The notes under the pieces are model-generated. The model was not told the origin of the DNA and made no database searches. It worked only from the letters and a program-made list of their open reading frames with translations. This document shows, piece after piece, positions 33,328 to 43,608 of a DNA stretch of 64,000 bases (its first letter is position 1; each line of letters opens with the position of its first letter). The position numbers were made by a program, and so were the translations under genes. Origin of the DNA: Streptomyces sp. V1I1 (GTDB lineage: Bacteria > Actinomycetota > Actinomycetes > Streptomycetales > Streptomycetaceae). Location: assembly GCF_030817355.1 (NCBI RefSeq), contig NZ_JAUSZH010000001.1, positions 1,054,001-1,118,000 on the forward strand, given 5' to 3'.

Positions 33328-33459
33328 CTACTGGTTCTGGCCGCCCAGCAGGAAGAGCAGATAGAGGAAGGCGGCGAAGAGATGACCCGCCACCAGGTAG
33401 GCGAAGAGCCGGATCACCAGCCCTCGGGGGAACTTCCCCTCTTCGTTGTGCTTGGACAT
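33328..33459 (-). CDS. DUF6126-like small membrane protein
   Basis: 43 residues. ATG at 33459 with GAGAGG six bases upstream. The basic N-terminus (MSKHNEEGKFPRGL) is followed by one membrane segment (LVAGHLFAAFLYLLFLL) and a short GGQNQ tail. It lies 19 bases behind the XRE-cupin regulator gene in the same direction, so the two are probably co-transcribed. I recall such 40-50-residue proteins regularly following this regulator next to hopanoid operons; the function is unknown. Confidence 0.85.
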   Translation of the reverse strand: MSKHNEEGKFPRGLVIRLFAYLVAGHLFAAFLYLLFLLGGQNQ

Positions 33460-33478
33460 AGCAGACCTCTCACGTGTG

Positions 33479-34069
33479 TCAGGCATGCGGATGGATGTCG
33501 GGGCTCTGCAGCAGCGTGTGTACGAAGAGCAGCCGGACCCCGTCGGGCGTGGCCGCCGCGATGCGGTGCGGGGTCATGGAGTCGAAGTGCGCGCTGTCCC
33601 CGGGGCTCAGATCGTGCACCGCTTCGCCCAGGCCCAGCCGCAGCCGCCCGTCGAGGACATACAGCCACTCCTCGCCGGGATGCACCCGGACCACATCGCC
33701 CTGGCTGCCGTACGGGACCACCAGCCGCAGGGCCTGCATCGCCCGGCCGGGGCCGCCTGCCCGGTGGTACGTCCAGCCGTCGGCCGCCGCGGTCTCCCCG
33801 CGACCGGCGCGGATGATGGGCTCGTGTTCCGGCGCCGACTCGCCGAGGAGCTCGGCGACCGTCGTACCGTAGATACGGGCAAGTCCCAGCAGCATCGGCA
33901 GCGACGGCTGGCGGTGTCCCGTCTCCAGTCGGGAGAGGTGGGCGGGCGAGAGGCCCGCCCGCTGGGCGGCCGCTTCCAGGGTGAGACCGCGACGGCGGCG
34001 CAGTTCGCGCAGCCGTGGTGCGACATCGGGCAGCGAGGTGTCCGCCGCCCCTCCGGCAGGGGTGCTCAT
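33479..34069 (-). CDS. XRE-family regulator with C-terminal cupin domain
   Basis: 196 residues. The helix-turn-helix lies at residues ~16-70 (LRELRRRRGLTLEAAAQRAG, LSPAHLSRLETGHRQPSLPM), followed by a cupin sensor (YGSQGDVVRVHPGEEWLYVL, LSPGDSAHFDSMTPHRIAA). It resembles SutR/PuuR-like regulators that bind a small ligand in the cupin. Two palindromes just upstream are likely its own operators. The hopanoid operon ends 68 bases before its start and reads in the same direction, so read-through is possible. Confidence 0.92.
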   Translation of the reverse strand: MSTPAGGAADTSLPDVAPRLRELRRRRGLTLEAAAQRAGLSPAHLSRLETGHRQPSLPMLLGLARIYGTTVAELLGESAPEHEPIIRAGRGETAAADGWTYHRAGGPGRAMQALRLVVPYGSQGDVVRVHPGEEWLYVLDGRLRLGLGEAVHDLSPGDSAHFDSMTPHRIAAATPDGVRLLFVHTLLQSPDIHPHA

Positions 34070-34090
34070 ATGCCCATTGGGCCAGGAACC

Positions 34091-34123
34091 TGCCTCTGAG
34101 GCAAATTTATTGCCTCAGGGGCA
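34091..34123. promoter_or_regulatory. Tandem 13-base palindromes, probable operators of the XRE-cupin regulator
   Basis: TGCCTCTGAGGCA (34091-34103) is a perfect palindrome around a central T, and TGCCTCAGGGGCA (34111-34123) is the same with one mismatch. Centre spacing is 20 bases, about two helical turns, so two dimers could bind the same face. They lie 22-54 bases upstream of the regulator start. AT-rich DNA (AAATTTATT) between them may include the -10 region. Confidence 0.75.
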
Positions 34124-34136
34124 AAAGTGCCGAAAG

Positions 34137-35549
34137 TCAGCGGTTGGCGACCGCCTGCTTGACCAGCGTCTTGCCGAAGTCCCACATCAGCCCGCCGCCG
34201 CCGTGGGCGTCGTCCATCACGGCCGTGAAGGCCGCCACGAACCGGTCGACCTCCCGCTCACCGATGGTCAGCGGCGGAATCAACTTGATCACTTCCAGAT
34301 GGTCCCCGGAGACCTGGGTGAGGATCCGGTGCTTCTGCAGCAGAGGCACCACGACCATCTGCGCGAAGAGACCCTTGCGGGCCGCCTGAAGCATGGTCCA
34401 GCGACTGCGCAGCTTGATCGAGTCGGGCCGGCCGAACTCGATGCCGACCATCAGGCCGCGCCCCCGCACCTCGTGCAGCAGCTCATAGCGGTCGACGAGC
34501 GCCGCCAGCCGGGAGCGCAGCAGCTCGCCGGTCACCCGCGCATTGGCGACGACCTGCTCGTCCTCGATCACCGAGAGGACGGCGAGCCCGGCGGCCATCG
34601 CCTGGGCGTTGGATCCGAAGCTCGCCGAGTGCACCAGCACCCGGTCCATCGACGAGTAGACCTTCTTGAAGATCCAGTCCTTGCCGAGGGTCGCTCCGAC
34701 CGGTACGTAACCGCCCGAGAGCGCCTTCGCCACACAGACCAGATCCGGCTCGACCCCTTCCTCGTACTGGTACGCGTAGAAGTCGCCGGTCCTGCCCAGG
34801 CCCGTCTGTACCTCGTCCGCGATCAGCAGCGCCTTGTGCTTGTGCAGCAGCTCCTGGGCCGCGTACAGGAACCCGGGGGGCGTCGCGTGCACGCCCTTGC
34901 CCTGGATCGGCTCCACGACGAAGCCCGCCACATCGCCGCGCGTCAGCTCCCGCTCCAGCGCGGCCAGATCGCCGAGCCCGATCGCGGTGTCGGGCAGCAG
35001 CGGCGCGAATCCGTCCCGGAACCCCGCCTCCCCGTTGACCGACAGGGATCCGGTGGTCAGCCCGTGGAAGGCGTGCGAGCAGTACAGGATCCTCGGCTTC
35101 CCGGTGGCGTACCGGGCGAACTTCAGCGCGGTCTCCACCGCCTCCGTACCGCTGTTGCCGAAGAACACCCGGTCCAGGTGCGGACTGTGCGCCAGCAGCT
35201 TCTCCGCGAGCAGCCCGGGCAGCGGCTGGCAGTCGAAGCGCGTGAGGTCCGCGAGCGAGGCGTCCAGGACGTCGTGCAGCGCCTTGCGTACGACCGGGTG
35301 GTGCCGGCCGAGCCCCATCACCCCGAAGCCCGCGAGCATGTCGAGATAGTCGTTGCCGTCGGCGTCCCAGAAGTACGCGCCCTCGGCCCGTTCGTAGATC
35401 TTGTCGAAGCCGATGGTGTGCAGCATGCGCGGCAGCTGGTGGTTGAGATGTCGCGCATGCAGCTCATAGCGCTCTGCCCCGCGCTCCGCGAGGAGTCCGG
35501 CCAGATCGAAGCCCTTGAGCGGCTCGGTGCCCGTCGGCGGCTCGGTCAT
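34137..35549 (-). CDS. Class-III aminotransferase, probable aminobacteriohopanetriol-forming enzyme
   Basis: 470 residues. Class-III PLP fold: [48 protein letters not shown], and [14 protein letters not shown] with the PLP-binding Lys. It is the last gene of the hopanoid operon, coupled to dxs by a four-base overlap. In bacteria making aminobacteriohopanetriol, HpnO, an ornithine-type aminotransferase, aminates ribosylhopane. I infer that role from position and class. The family is broad and the symbol hpnO is therefore not assigned. Confidence 0.85.
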   Translation of the reverse strand: MTEPPTGTEPLKGFDLAGLLAERGAERYELHARHLNHQLPRMLHTIGFDKIYERAEGAYFWDADGNDYLDMLAGFGVMGLGRHHPVVRKALHDVLDASLADLTRFDCQPLPGLLAEKLLAHSPHLDRVFFGNSGTEAVETALKFARYATGKPRILYCSHAFHGLTTGSLSVNGEAGFRDGFAPLLPDTAIGLGDLAALERELTRGDVAGFVVEPIQGKGVHATPPGFLYAAQELLHKHKALLIADEVQTGLGRTGDFYAYQYEEGVEPDLVCVAKALSGGYVPVGATLGKDWIFKKVYSSMDRVLVHSASFGSNAQAMAAGLAVLSVIEDEQVVANARVTGELLRSRLAALVDRYELLHEVRGRGLMVGIEFGRPDSIKLRSRWTMLQAARKGLFAQMVVVPLLQKHRILTQVSGDHLEVIKLIPPLTIGEREVDRFVAAFTAVMDDAHGGGGLMWDFGKTLVKQAVANR

Positions 35550-37432
35550 TCCTCAGCTCTCCTCTCCTTGACCGCCATGGCGGCACTGATCCGTCCTGCG
35601 ATCTCCACCGGGGTGAGCCCGATGTCGGCGAGTACCTCGCCGCGTTTGGCGTGCGCGAGGAACTGCTCGGGGATGCCGTAGGTACGCAGCGGCACATCCA
35701 CGCCGGCGTCCCGCAGTGCCTGTCCGACGGCCGAACCGACCCCGCCGTTGCGGCTGTTGTCCTCCACCACGGCCACCAGACGGTGCTGCGCGGCGAGCGG
35801 CGCGAGCTGTTCGTCGACGGGCTTGACCCAGCGCGGGTCCACAACGGTGCAGGCGATGCCGCGGCCCTTGAGCAGCTCGACACTCTGCAGGCAGACGGAC
35901 GCGAGCGCGCCCACCGACACCAGCAGCACATCGGCGTCGTCCGCCCGGTGCAGTACGTCCATCCCGCCGATCCGCCCGATCGCCCCGACCGGCTCGCCCA
36001 CCGACTCCTTCGGGAAGCGCAGCACGGTCGGCGCGTCGTCCGCATCGACTGCCTCGCGCAGCTCCGCACGCAGCCGGTCGGCGTCGCGCGGCGCGGCGAT
36101 CCGCAGCCCGGGCACGACCTGGAGGATCGACATGTCCCACATGCCGTTGTGGGACGGACCGTCGACGCCGGTGACGCCCGCCCGGTCGAGTACGAATGTC
36201 ACCCCGCACTTGTGCAGGGCGACGTCCATCAGCAGCTGATCGAAGGCACGGTTGAGGAAGGTGGCGTACACAGCGACGACGGGATGCAGCCCGCCGGTGG
36301 CGAGCCCGGCCGCGGAGACCACGGCGTGCTGCTCGGCGATCCCGACGTCCCACACCCGGTCGGGGAACCGCTCGGCGAACTTCGTCAGACCGACGGGGTG
36401 CAGCATCGCGGCCGTGATCGCCACGACGTCCGGCCGCTCGGCCCCGATCGCGGCGATCTCGTCCCCGAACACCGAAGTCCAGGACGGCCCGTTGGACGGC
36501 GCGAGCGGCTCGCAGGTCAGCGGGTCCATCACCCCGACGGTGTGGAAGCGGTCGGCCTCGTCCTCCAGGGCCGGCTGGTAGCCGCGGCCCTTCTCGGTCA
36601 GGCAGTGCACCAGTACGGGCCCGTGGAAGCGCTTGGCCCGGCGCAGCGCGGATTCGACGGCCGCGATGTCGTGCCCGTCTATCGGCCCCAGGTACTTCAG
36701 GCCGAGATCCTCGAACATTCCCTGTGGCGCGAAGGCGTCCTTGAACCCCTTCTTCGCGCCGTGCAGCGATTCGTACAGCGGCTTCCCGACGACGGGGGTG
36801 TGCTGCAGAACGTCCTTGCCCCAGGCCAGCACCCGTTCGTAGCCGTCGGTCGTACGGAGTGTGGCGAGGTGGTTGGCGAGTCCGCCGATCGTCGGGGCGT
36901 ACGAGCGCTCGTTGTCGTTGACGACGATGATCAGCGGCCGGTCCTTCGCCGCGGCGATGTTGTTGAGCGCCTCCCAGGCCATGCCGCCGGTGAGCGCGCC
37001 GTCCCCGATGACCGCGACGACATGATCACTGCTGCCCAGCACCTGATGCGCCTTGGCAAGACCGTCCGCCCAGCCGAGGACCGTCGACGCGTGGGAGTTC
37101 TCTATGACGTCGTGCTCGGACTCCTCGCGGGAGGGGTAGCCGGAGAGCCCGCCCTTGCCCCGCAGCTTGGAGAAGTCCTGTCGGCCGGTGAGCAGTTTGT
37201 GTACGTAGCTCTGGTGCCCGGTGTCCCACAGAATGCGGTCGACGGGCGAGTCGAAGACCCGGTGCAGGGCGACGGTCAGTTCCACCACCCCGAGGTTGGG
37301 ACCCAGATGCCCCCCAGTCCTGGCCACCGCGTGCACCAGGAACTCTCTGATCTCCTTGGCGAGTTCTTCGAGTTCGCCATCGGTCAGCGCCTTGACATCG
37401 CGCGGCCCCCGGATGCTCTCAAGAATCGTCAC
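35546..37432 (-). CDS. dxs: 1-deoxy-D-xylulose-5-phosphate synthase
   Basis: 628 residues. TPP-dependent fold: [34 protein letters not shown] (GDG), [15 protein letters not shown], and in the transketolase-like half [16 protein letters not shown] and [15 protein letters not shown]. It condenses pyruvate and glyceraldehyde 3-phosphate in the first step of the MEP pathway. Streptomyces genomes usually have a second dxs elsewhere; this copy is tied to the hopanoid operon and lies between ispG and the aminotransferase gene. Confidence 0.96.
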   Translation of the reverse strand: MTILESIRGPRDVKALTDGELEELAKEIREFLVHAVARTGGHLGPNLGVVELTVALHRVFDSPVDRILWDTGHQSYVHKLLTGRQDFSKLRGKGGLSGYPSREESEHDVIENSHASTVLGWADGLAKAHQVLGSSDHVVAVIGDGALTGGMAWEALNNIAAAKDRPLIIVVNDNERSYAPTIGGLANHLATLRTTDGYERVLAWGKDVLQHTPVVGKPLYESLHGAKKGFKDAFAPQGMFEDLGLKYLGPIDGHDIAAVESALRRAKRFHGPVLVHCLTEKGRGYQPALEDEADRFHTVGVMDPLTCEPLAPSNGPSWTSVFGDEIAAIGAERPDVVAITAAMLHPVGLTKFAERFPDRVWDVGIAEQHAVVSAAGLATGGLHPVVAVYATFLNRAFDQLLMDVALHKCGVTFVLDRAGVTGVDGPSHNGMWDMSILQVVPGLRIAAPRDADRLRAELREAVDADDAPTVLRFPKESVGEPVGAIGRIGGMDVLHRADDADVLLVSVGALASVCLQSVELLKGRGIACTVVDPRWVKPVDEQLAPLAAQHRLVAVVEDNSRNGGVGSAVGQALRDAGVDVPLRTYGIPEQFLAHAKRGEVLADIGLTPVEIAGRISAAMAVKERRAEE

Positions 37433-37456
37433 GGTCGGACCCCCTTCACATGCTGT

Positions 37457-38626
37457 TCAGCTCACGGTGACGGCGGGCGGCCCTGAGGCCGCCCCTGCGT
37501 CCTCCATGGATTCGGCGATCTTCATCGCCTCTTCGATGAGGGTCTCGACGATCTTCGACTCGGGCACGGTCTTGATGACCTCACCCTTGACGAAGATCTG
37601 ACCCTTCCCATTGCCCGACGCCACTCCGAGGTCCGCTTCCCTCGCCTCGCCCGGGCCGTTGACGACACACCCCATGACGGCGACGCGCAGCGGCACCTCC
37701 ATGCCTTCGAGGCCGGCCGTGACCTGGTCGGCGAGCTTGTAGACATCGACCTGGGCACGGCCGCAGGAGGGGCAGGAGACGATCTCCAGGCGGCGCTGCT
37801 TGAGGTTGAGGGACTCCAGGATCTGGATGCCGACCTTGACCTCTTCGGCCGGCGGGGCGGACAGCGAGACCCGGATGGTGTCGCCGATGCCCTCGCTGAG
37901 CAGCGCGCCGAAGGCGACGGCCGACTTGATCGTGCCCTGGAAGGCGGGTCCGGCCTCCGTCACGCCGAGATGCAGCGGATAGTCGCAGGCGGCCGCCAGC
38001 TGCCGGTAGGCGCCCACCATCACGACCGGGTCGTTGTGCTTGACCGAGATCTTGATGTCGCGGAAGCCGTGCTCCTCGAAGAGCGACGCCTCCCACAGCG
38101 CCGACTCGACGAGCGCCTCCGGCGTCGCCTTCCCGTACTTGGCGAGCAGCCTCCGGTCCAGCGAACCGGCGTTCACCCCGATCCGGATCGGAATCCCCGC
38201 ATCCGACGCGGCGCGGGCGATCTCCTTGACCTTGTCGTCGAACTGCTTGATGTTGCCCGGGTTCACCCGCACCGCCGCACACCCGGCGTCGATCGCCGCG
38301 AACACGTACTTCGGCTGGAAGTGAATGTCCGCGATCACCGGGATCTGCGACTTGCGCGCGATGGTGGCAAGCGCGTCCGCGTCGTCCTGGGTCGGACACG
38401 CCACCCGTACGATCTGGCAGCCGGACGCGGTCAGTTCCGCAATCTGCTGCAACGTCGCGCCGATGTCCGAAGTGCGCGTGGTCGTCATCGACTGCACCGA
38501 TACGGGAGCGTCCCCGCCGACGGCCACCGGCCCGACCTGGATACGCCGCGAGGTGCGGCGCATCGCGATCGGCCGGGCCGGCAGCTCCGGGAGCCCCAGT
38601 GCGACTGGCTCTCCTGCGGACATCAC
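37457..38626 (-). CDS. ispG: Flavodoxin-dependent HMBPP synthase
   Basis: 389 residues. N-terminal TIM barrel ([38 protein letters not shown] region) and the C-terminal 4Fe-4S domain with Cys in CPSCGR and [16 protein letters not shown]. It converts MEcPP to HMBPP, the second-last MEP step. It starts one base after the hpnH stop, so the pair is tightly coupled. Like dxs it is probably a second, pathway-dedicated copy. Confidence 0.96.
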   Translation of the reverse strand: MMSAGEPVALGLPELPARPIAMRRTSRRIQVGPVAVGGDAPVSVQSMTTTRTSDIGATLQQIAELTASGCQIVRVACPTQDDADALATIARKSQIPVIADIHFQPKYVFAAIDAGCAAVRVNPGNIKQFDDKVKEIARAASDAGIPIRIGVNAGSLDRRLLAKYGKATPEALVESALWEASLFEEHGFRDIKISVKHNDPVVMVGAYRQLAAACDYPLHLGVTEAGPAFQGTIKSAVAFGALLSEGIGDTIRVSLSAPPAEEVKVGIQILESLNLKQRRLEIVSCPSCGRAQVDVYKLADQVTAGLEGMEVPLRVAVMGCVVNGPGEAREADLGVASGNGKGQIFVKGEVIKTVPESKIVETLIEEAMKIAESMEDAGAASGPPAVTVS

Positions 38627-38627
38627 G

Positions 38628-39650
38628 TCACCCGCGGTTTCCCGAGACGGTTTCGCGGGCCGCCCTGAGGGACTCCTTGAGGGAGCCCATGGTGGCGAGG
38701 ACGGCGGTGGGCTCGTAGCCGCAGTGCGCCATGCAGTTGGCGCAGCGCGGGTCCTTGCCGCGGCCGTACTTGCTCCAGTCGGTCTCCTCGATGAGCTCCC
38801 GGTAGGTGGGGACGTATCCGTCGCTCATCAGATAGCAGGGGCGCTGCCAGCCGAAGAGCGAGTAGTTCGGGATCGCCCACGCCGTGCACGGGAAGTCCGC
38901 CTTGCCCTCGAGGAAGTCGAGGAAGAGCGGCGAGTGGTTGAGCCGCCAGCGCCGCCGGTTGCCGCCCGCGAAGGACTTCTTGAAGAGCTCGCGGGTCTGC
39001 TCCACGCCGAGGAAGTGCTCCTGGTCGGGCGCCTTCTCGTAGGCGTACGCGGGCGAGATCATCATCTCGTCCACCTTCAGGTCGTCATTGAGGTAGTTGA
39101 GCACCTCGATGACGGTCTGCGGGGTGTCGGTGTTGAAGAAGGTGGAGTTGGTGGTGACCCTGAAGCCGCGCTTCTTGGCCTCCTTGATCGCCTCCACCGC
39201 CTCGTCGAACACGCCTTCCTTGGCAACCGACTCGTCGTGCCGCTCGCGCAGCCCGTCGATGTGCACGGCGAAGGCGAAGTAGGGAGAAGGGGTGAACTCC
39301 TCGATCTTCTTGCGCAGCAGCATGGCATTGGTGCAGAGGAATACGTACTTCTTCTTGGCCACCAATTGCCGCACGATTTCATCGATCTGAGGGTGCATCA
39401 GCGGCTCGCCGCCCGCGATCGAGACCATTGGGGCCCCTGACTCGAGCACCGCCCCGACTGCCTGCGCGACCGGCATGCGCTGCTTCAGAATCCCGGCCGG
39501 GTGCTGGATCTTCCCGCAGCCCTCGCACTTCAAATTGCAGGCGAAGAGCGGCTCCAGCTCGACGATGAGCGGAAACTTCTCACGCTTGCGGAGCTTCTGT
39601 TCAATGAGGTACGTCCCGACCCTGATGGTCTGACGGAGCGGCATGGCCAT
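38628..39650 (-). CDS. hpnH: Adenosyl-hopene transferase, radical SAM
   Basis: 340 residues. The radical SAM motif is [12 protein letters not shown] (CxxxCxxC), followed by [22 protein letters not shown] region (here [14 protein letters not shown]) and a C-terminal Cys cluster ([17 protein letters not shown]). HpnH links the 5'-deoxyadenosyl group to diploptene, giving adenosylhopane and starting the C35 side chain. The order hpnG-hpnH and their five-base gap fit successive steps. Confidence 0.95.
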   Translation of the reverse strand: MAMPLRQTIRVGTYLIEQKLRKREKFPLIVELEPLFACNLKCEGCGKIQHPAGILKQRMPVAQAVGAVLESGAPMVSIAGGEPLMHPQIDEIVRQLVAKKKYVFLCTNAMLLRKKIEEFTPSPYFAFAVHIDGLRERHDESVAKEGVFDEAVEAIKEAKKRGFRVTTNSTFFNTDTPQTVIEVLNYLNDDLKVDEMMISPAYAYEKAPDQEHFLGVEQTRELFKKSFAGGNRRRWRLNHSPLFLDFLEGKADFPCTAWAIPNYSLFGWQRPCYLMSDGYVPTYRELIEETDWSKYGRGKDPRCANCMAHCGYEPTAVLATMGSLKESLRAARETVSGNRG

Positions 39651-39655
39651 CTAGC

Positions 39656-40315
39656 TCACCTCCTGGGGAGCAGAAAAGAACGGTGCCATTCAAAGAAAGC
39701 AGGAAGGACGGCACGAAGAACACGGAAAGCTGATATTCCACCGTGGACCGTGCTAATCCGGACGAGTTCATGCTCGGGAGCGTCCACGACCACCCGGACG
39801 GCCGCAACCGGACGGGATCCGGTGCTCAGGGCACCGCGCAGCGTGGCCGCGGACTCCATGTCCACGGCGATCGCCCCGGTGGCGCGCAGGTCGGCCCGCT
39901 CGTGACCCCGCACGACATGGTCGGACCCGATCAGCGGGCCGGTGTGCACGGTGCGTCCGGGCACGGCCCTGGCCACCGCCTTGACCAGCAGTTCCGTATC
40001 CGTACAGGCCGTGGCGCCGGCGGCGTGCCGGGTCTCGTCGGCGACGACCAGGTCCCCGGGGTGCATCCCGGGGGCGAGCCCGGCACAGAAGCCGGAGGCG
40101 ACGACCGCCGCGTTCCGCAGCGGCCCGTCACCGCCCAGCGCGCCCAGCACGGCACGCTCCGCGTTGTGCGGCCCCATGCCGGTACGGAGCACCGTCACCG
40201 GGCCGAGTGCGCCGCTGCGGTCGCCGCTGCGCAGGGCGAGCTTCTCGATGCCGAGCGCACAGGCGATCAGCAGCGGCGCGGCGGAGCCGGACGACGGCTC
40301 CGGGGATCCTTCCAT
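39656..40315 (-). CDS. hpnG: Adenosylhopane nucleosidase/phosphorylase
   Basis: 219 residues from the ATG at 40315, which overlaps the shc stop codon (TGATG). PNP/UDP phosphorylase fold: TVLRTGMGPHNAERA, VVASGFCAGLAPGMHPGDLV and the nucleoside-site AIAVDMESAA (Glu and Asp). HpnG removes adenine from adenosylhopane to give ribosylhopane. Protein length and position between shc and hpnH agree with the hopanoid version rather than a general MTA/SAH nucleosidase. Confidence 0.92.
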   Translation of the reverse strand: MEGSPEPSSGSAAPLLIACALGIEKLALRSGDRSGALGPVTVLRTGMGPHNAERAVLGALGGDGPLRNAAVVASGFCAGLAPGMHPGDLVVADETRHAAGATACTDTELLVKAVARAVPGRTVHTGPLIGSDHVVRGHERADLRATGAIAVDMESAATLRGALSTGSRPVAAVRVVVDAPEHELVRISTVHGGISAFRVLRAVLPAFFEWHRSFLLPRR

Positions 40316-42357
40316 CAGCCCCCCTCGCGGCTGTCTGCGCGGTCGGCGAAGGGCTCCCCGTGCACGTAGCGGCCCAGGGCCGTGAGCGGGAAGACCTGCC
40401 GGTAGAGGTGGTAGTTGATGGAGAAGTCCCAGGGGAAACCGGTGCCGGTGAAGTACGGCTCGTCCCAGGACCCGTCCGCCTGCTGGGTCTCGGCGAGCCA
40501 GGCCACGCCCCGCTCGACCGACTTGCTCTCCCGCTCCCCCGCCGCGAGCAGCGCGAGCAGCGCCCAGGCGGTCTGGGAGGCGGTGGAGGCGCCGTGGCCG
40601 ATCCACTGCTGCATGGGGGTCCCCCCAGGACGAAGTCTCTGGGGGAGGTAGGAGCGCAGGTCCTCGCCCCAGCCTCCGTCGTCGTTCTGGACGGATTCGA
40701 GCCAGCGGACGGCCCGGCGGATCGCGGGGTGCGAGACCGGCAGTCCGGCCGCGGTCAGCGCGGGGACCACCGAGCCTGTTCCGTACACGTAGTTGACACC
40801 CCAGCGGCCGAACCAGGCGCCGCTGAGCTCCTGTTCGGCCAGCAGCCACTCGATACCGCGCCGGGTACGGGGGTGTTGGGCCTTGCCCTCGTAGGCCAGC
40901 ATCTCGACGACATGCGCGGTGACGTCCGCCGACGGCGGGTCGATGACCTCACCGAAGTCGCAGAACGGCAGCCGGTTGGGGAAAGCACTGGTGTTGTCGG
41001 CGTCGAACGCGGCCCAGGCACCATTCCTGGACTGCATCCCGAGGGTCCAGGCGCCGGCCCGCGCGACCGCCGCGTCGACCGACTGCGGATCGGGGTGTTT
41101 GACCCGTCGCAGGGCGAGGATCACCTCGGCCGTGTCGTCGATGTCCGGGTAGTTGTCGTTGTGGAACTCGAACGCCCAGCCGCTGGGCGAGAGTTGAGGT
41201 CTGCGTACGGCCCAGTCGCCGGGCCGTACGATCTCCTCGGCCAGCATCCAGTCGGCGGCCTTGACCAGCGCGGGGTGATCCGCCGGCAGCCCGGCGTCGG
41301 CGAGGGCGATGGTGGCCAGGCAGGTGTCCCAGACGGGCGACTGACAGGCCTCGATCATCCGCGCACCGTCCTCGCGCCATAAGGCGAACCGGTCGAGCGA
41401 CTCAAGACCGGCCCGCATCACGGGGTGCTGAAGGTCGTAGCCGAGCAGATGCAGGGCGATCACGGAGTAGACGGCGGGCGGCTGGATGCCACCCCAGCAG
41501 CCGTCGTTCTCCTGGCGCTCGATGATCCAGCGCGCTGCGGCGTTCATGGCCGCTCCGCGCAGCCGGCGCGGTGCGACCTTGTGGTACGCATGCAGCGCCT
41601 TGTCGGCGCGCTGGAAGAATCCGTCCCAACTCGCCGCGGAAGCAAGGGGCTTGGGCGGGTTCGGCACCCGGGCGTCGGTGTGCAGCTCGTCGAGCGCGAA
41701 TGGCGCGGGCCGCACCGGCCGCTTCGCCGAGACGACGGTGAGCGGCACGATGGTCTGGCGCGCCCAGCAGCCGAAGTCGTAGATGTTGAGCGGGAACCAC
41801 TTGGGCAGGAAGATCAGTTCGGGCGGCAGTTCGGGAAGGTCGTCCCACTTCCACCAGCCGAACAGCGCCAGCCAGATCCGGGTGAAGACCCGGCTCGCCG
41901 CGATGCCGCCCCGTTGCCTGATCCAGGCGGAGGCGCGCGCCATGTGCGGATCGTCCGGCCTGTCGCCGGCCAGCCGGAGCGCGACGTATGCCTCGATGGT
42001 GGTGGAGAGTTCGCCGGGCCCGCCGTAGAAGGTGGCCCAGGTGCCGTCCTCACGCTGCTCGCCCCGGATGAAGCGGGCGGCCGCCTCGGTGATGCGCGAG
42101 TCCTGGATGCCGAGGAACTGACGGAGCAGCAGATCCTCGGCGTCCATCGTCACATTGGTCTCGAGGTCGCCCTTCCACCAGCCCTGGGCGTCCTGGCGAC
42201 CGAGCAGATGCTCCACGGAGCGTTGTGCGGCCCGTCCGGCGGCTTCGAGGACGTCACTCGCAGCGGGGCGGTCGGCAGGATGAGTGTCGGTTGTTCTGCT
42301 GGCCGCGGCTGCGCCGGCCCCCGCGGGCCCGCTGCTTCCGTCGGTCGTCGCTGTCAT
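40315..42357 (-). CDS. shc: Squalene-hopene cyclase
   Basis: 680 residues. It has many QW repeats (e.g. QDAQGWWKGDLE, QREDGTWATFYGG, QNDDGGWGEDLRSY, QADGSWDEPYFTG) and the catalytic DxDD in YPDIDDTAEVILA. It cyclises squalene to hopene and hopanol at the membrane. Unusual: within the QW repeat near residue 570 the segment SYLPQRLRPGGTPMQQWIG is ~10 residues longer than the usual SY..xxxW.G turn, and its DNA matches a common intergenic repeat. The DxDD and the C-terminal part are intact, so activity may be kept. It lies after the polyprenyl synthase gene with a 141-base gap. Confidence 0.95.
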   Translation of the reverse strand: MTATTDGSSGPAGAGAAAASRTTDTHPADRPAASDVLEAAGRAAQRSVEHLLGRQDAQGWWKGDLETNVTMDAEDLLLRQFLGIQDSRITEAAARFIRGEQREDGTWATFYGGPGELSTTIEAYVALRLAGDRPDDPHMARASAWIRQRGGIAASRVFTRIWLALFGWWKWDDLPELPPELIFLPKWFPLNIYDFGCWARQTIVPLTVVSAKRPVRPAPFALDELHTDARVPNPPKPLASAASWDGFFQRADKALHAYHKVAPRRLRGAAMNAAARWIIERQENDGCWGGIQPPAVYSVIALHLLGYDLQHPVMRAGLESLDRFALWREDGARMIEACQSPVWDTCLATIALADAGLPADHPALVKAADWMLAEEIVRPGDWAVRRPQLSPSGWAFEFHNDNYPDIDDTAEVILALRRVKHPDPQSVDAAVARAGAWTLGMQSRNGAWAAFDADNTSAFPNRLPFCDFGEVIDPPSADVTAHVVEMLAYEGKAQHPRTRRGIEWLLAEQELSGAWFGRWGVNYVYGTGSVVPALTAAGLPVSHPAIRRAVRWLESVQNDDGGWGEDLRSYLPQRLRPGGTPMQQWIGHGASTASQTAWALLALLAAGERESKSVERGVAWLAETQQADGSWDEPYFTGTGFPWDFSINYHLYRQVFPLTALGRYVHGEPFADRADSREGG
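40611..40651. repeat. Small palindromic repeat element inserted in frame in shc
   Basis: The stretch 40611-40651 has CCCCCCAG...CTGGGGGAG arms plus an adjacent GGGGGTCCCCCC palindrome. On the minus strand it reads CTCCCCCAGAGACTTCGTCC, almost identical to the intergenic sequence CTCCCCCAGACTTCGTCCGG at 1751-1770. It encodes LPQRLRPGGTP, residues that homologous cyclases do not have at this turn (from memory of Streptomyces Shc). I infer insertion of a short repeat of a multiple of three bases. Confidence 0.65.
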
Positions 42358-42498
42358 GGCTTCCCCTTCGTTGCAGTGGCTCTCTGCTGTGCTGGGGTCT
42401 GACGTCGGCCGGCGCCCGGTTTCCCGTGCACCGGCCGGCGACTGCTTGGGGGCCTGGGGGCTAGCCCCCAGAAGACACGCGTATACGGGCGATGGTGA

Positions 42499-43608
42499 TC
42501 ATCTCTTCCGTACGACGACGAAGTCCGCGAGTGCGATGAGCTGCGCCCTCACCTGTTCCGGCATGTCGACGCGGCCCAGCGCCTCGATCGCGACGGCGTG
42601 CTGCCTGCGGGCCTCCTGGGAGGTCCAGTCGCGGCCGCCCGCTTTTTCGATCAGGGCCGCCCTGGTAGCGAATTCTTCCTCGGAGAAGCTGTCGAAGTCA
42701 TTGCTCTTGGCGTCGGCCGCGAGCAGCTCTCCGAGGCGCTGTGAGGCCGGTCCGCCCGCGGCGAGCGCGGCGACGACCGGAAGGGACTTCTTGCGCTGGC
42801 GCAGATCGCTCCAGGTCTGCTTGCCGGTGGACTCCGGGTCGCCCCAGATGCCCAGCAGATCGTCCACGGCCTGGAAGGCGAGACCGAGGTGGTAGCCGTA
42901 CGCCTCCAGCGTGTCGGCCGTGCGGTCGTCCGCCCCGCCGAGCACCGCGCCGATGGAGACGGCGCAGGCCAGCAGCGCGCCGGTCTTGTTGCCCTCCATC
43001 TCCAGGCACTCCTCGACGGTGACCCGCTCGCGGTGCTCGTAGGAGATGTCCTGGGCCTGGCCGTCGATGAGCTTGCGCGTGGCGGTGGTCAGCCGGCGCG
43101 TGGCGCGGCCCGCCTCGACGGTGCCGAGCTCCAGCAGGACTTCGCCCGCGAGCGCGAACAGCGCGTCGCCGACGAGGATCGCCTGGGCCGGTCCGTGCAC
43201 CTTCCAGACGGTGTCGCGGTGGCGGCGCTGCTCGTCGCCGTCCATCAGGTCGTCGTGCAGCAGCGAGAAGTTGTGCACCAGCTCCACGGCCACGGCGCCG
43301 GGGATGCCGACCTCGGGGGCGGCGCCGGCCGCCTCGGCGGACAGCAGCGCGAGCGCGGGGCGTACGGCCTTGCCGCCGTCCCCGTCGGCGGGCCGTCCTT
43401 GCGCGTCGATCCAGCCGAAGTGGTAGGCGGCGACGGTGTCCATGGGCGGCGCGAGCCTGTCCACGGCTGCGCGCAGCACGGGGGTGGACATGGTCCGCCC
43501 GCGCTCCAGCAGTGCGACGATGTCGACTCCCGCTGCGGTGTCATCAGCAGGGCTCGCCGAGGGCACAGTCGGCACGGTCTCTCCTCTTGTTCCAGTACTG
43601 AAGCTCAC
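42499..43608 (-). CDS. Polyprenyl diphosphate synthase (farnesyl diphosphate synthase-type)
   Basis: 369 residues. First Asp-rich motif LLHDDLMDGD with RRHRDTVW behind it, second FQAVDDLLGIWGDPESTGK, and the KxxDLRQRKKS loop: all features of trans-prenyltransferases. It supplies FPP for HpnD. The long N-terminal tail before residue 45 is disordered. The start overlaps the hpnE stop by four bases. Chain length cannot be stated from the sequence with certainty. Confidence 0.92.
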   Translation of the reverse strand: MSFSTGTRGETVPTVPSASPADDTAAGVDIVALLERGRTMSTPVLRAAVDRLAPPMDTVAAYHFGWIDAQGRPADGDGGKAVRPALALLSAEAAGAAPEVGIPGAVAVELVHNFSLLHDDLMDGDEQRRHRDTVWKVHGPAQAILVGDALFALAGEVLLELGTVEAGRATRRLTTATRKLIDGQAQDISYEHRERVTVEECLEMEGNKTGALLACAVSIGAVLGGADDRTADTLEAYGYHLGLAFQAVDDLLGIWGDPESTGKQTWSDLRQRKKSLPVVAALAAGGPASQRLGELLAADAKSNDFDSFSEEEFATRAALIEKAGGRDWTSQEARRQHAVAIEALGRVDMPEQVRAQLIALADFVVVRKR

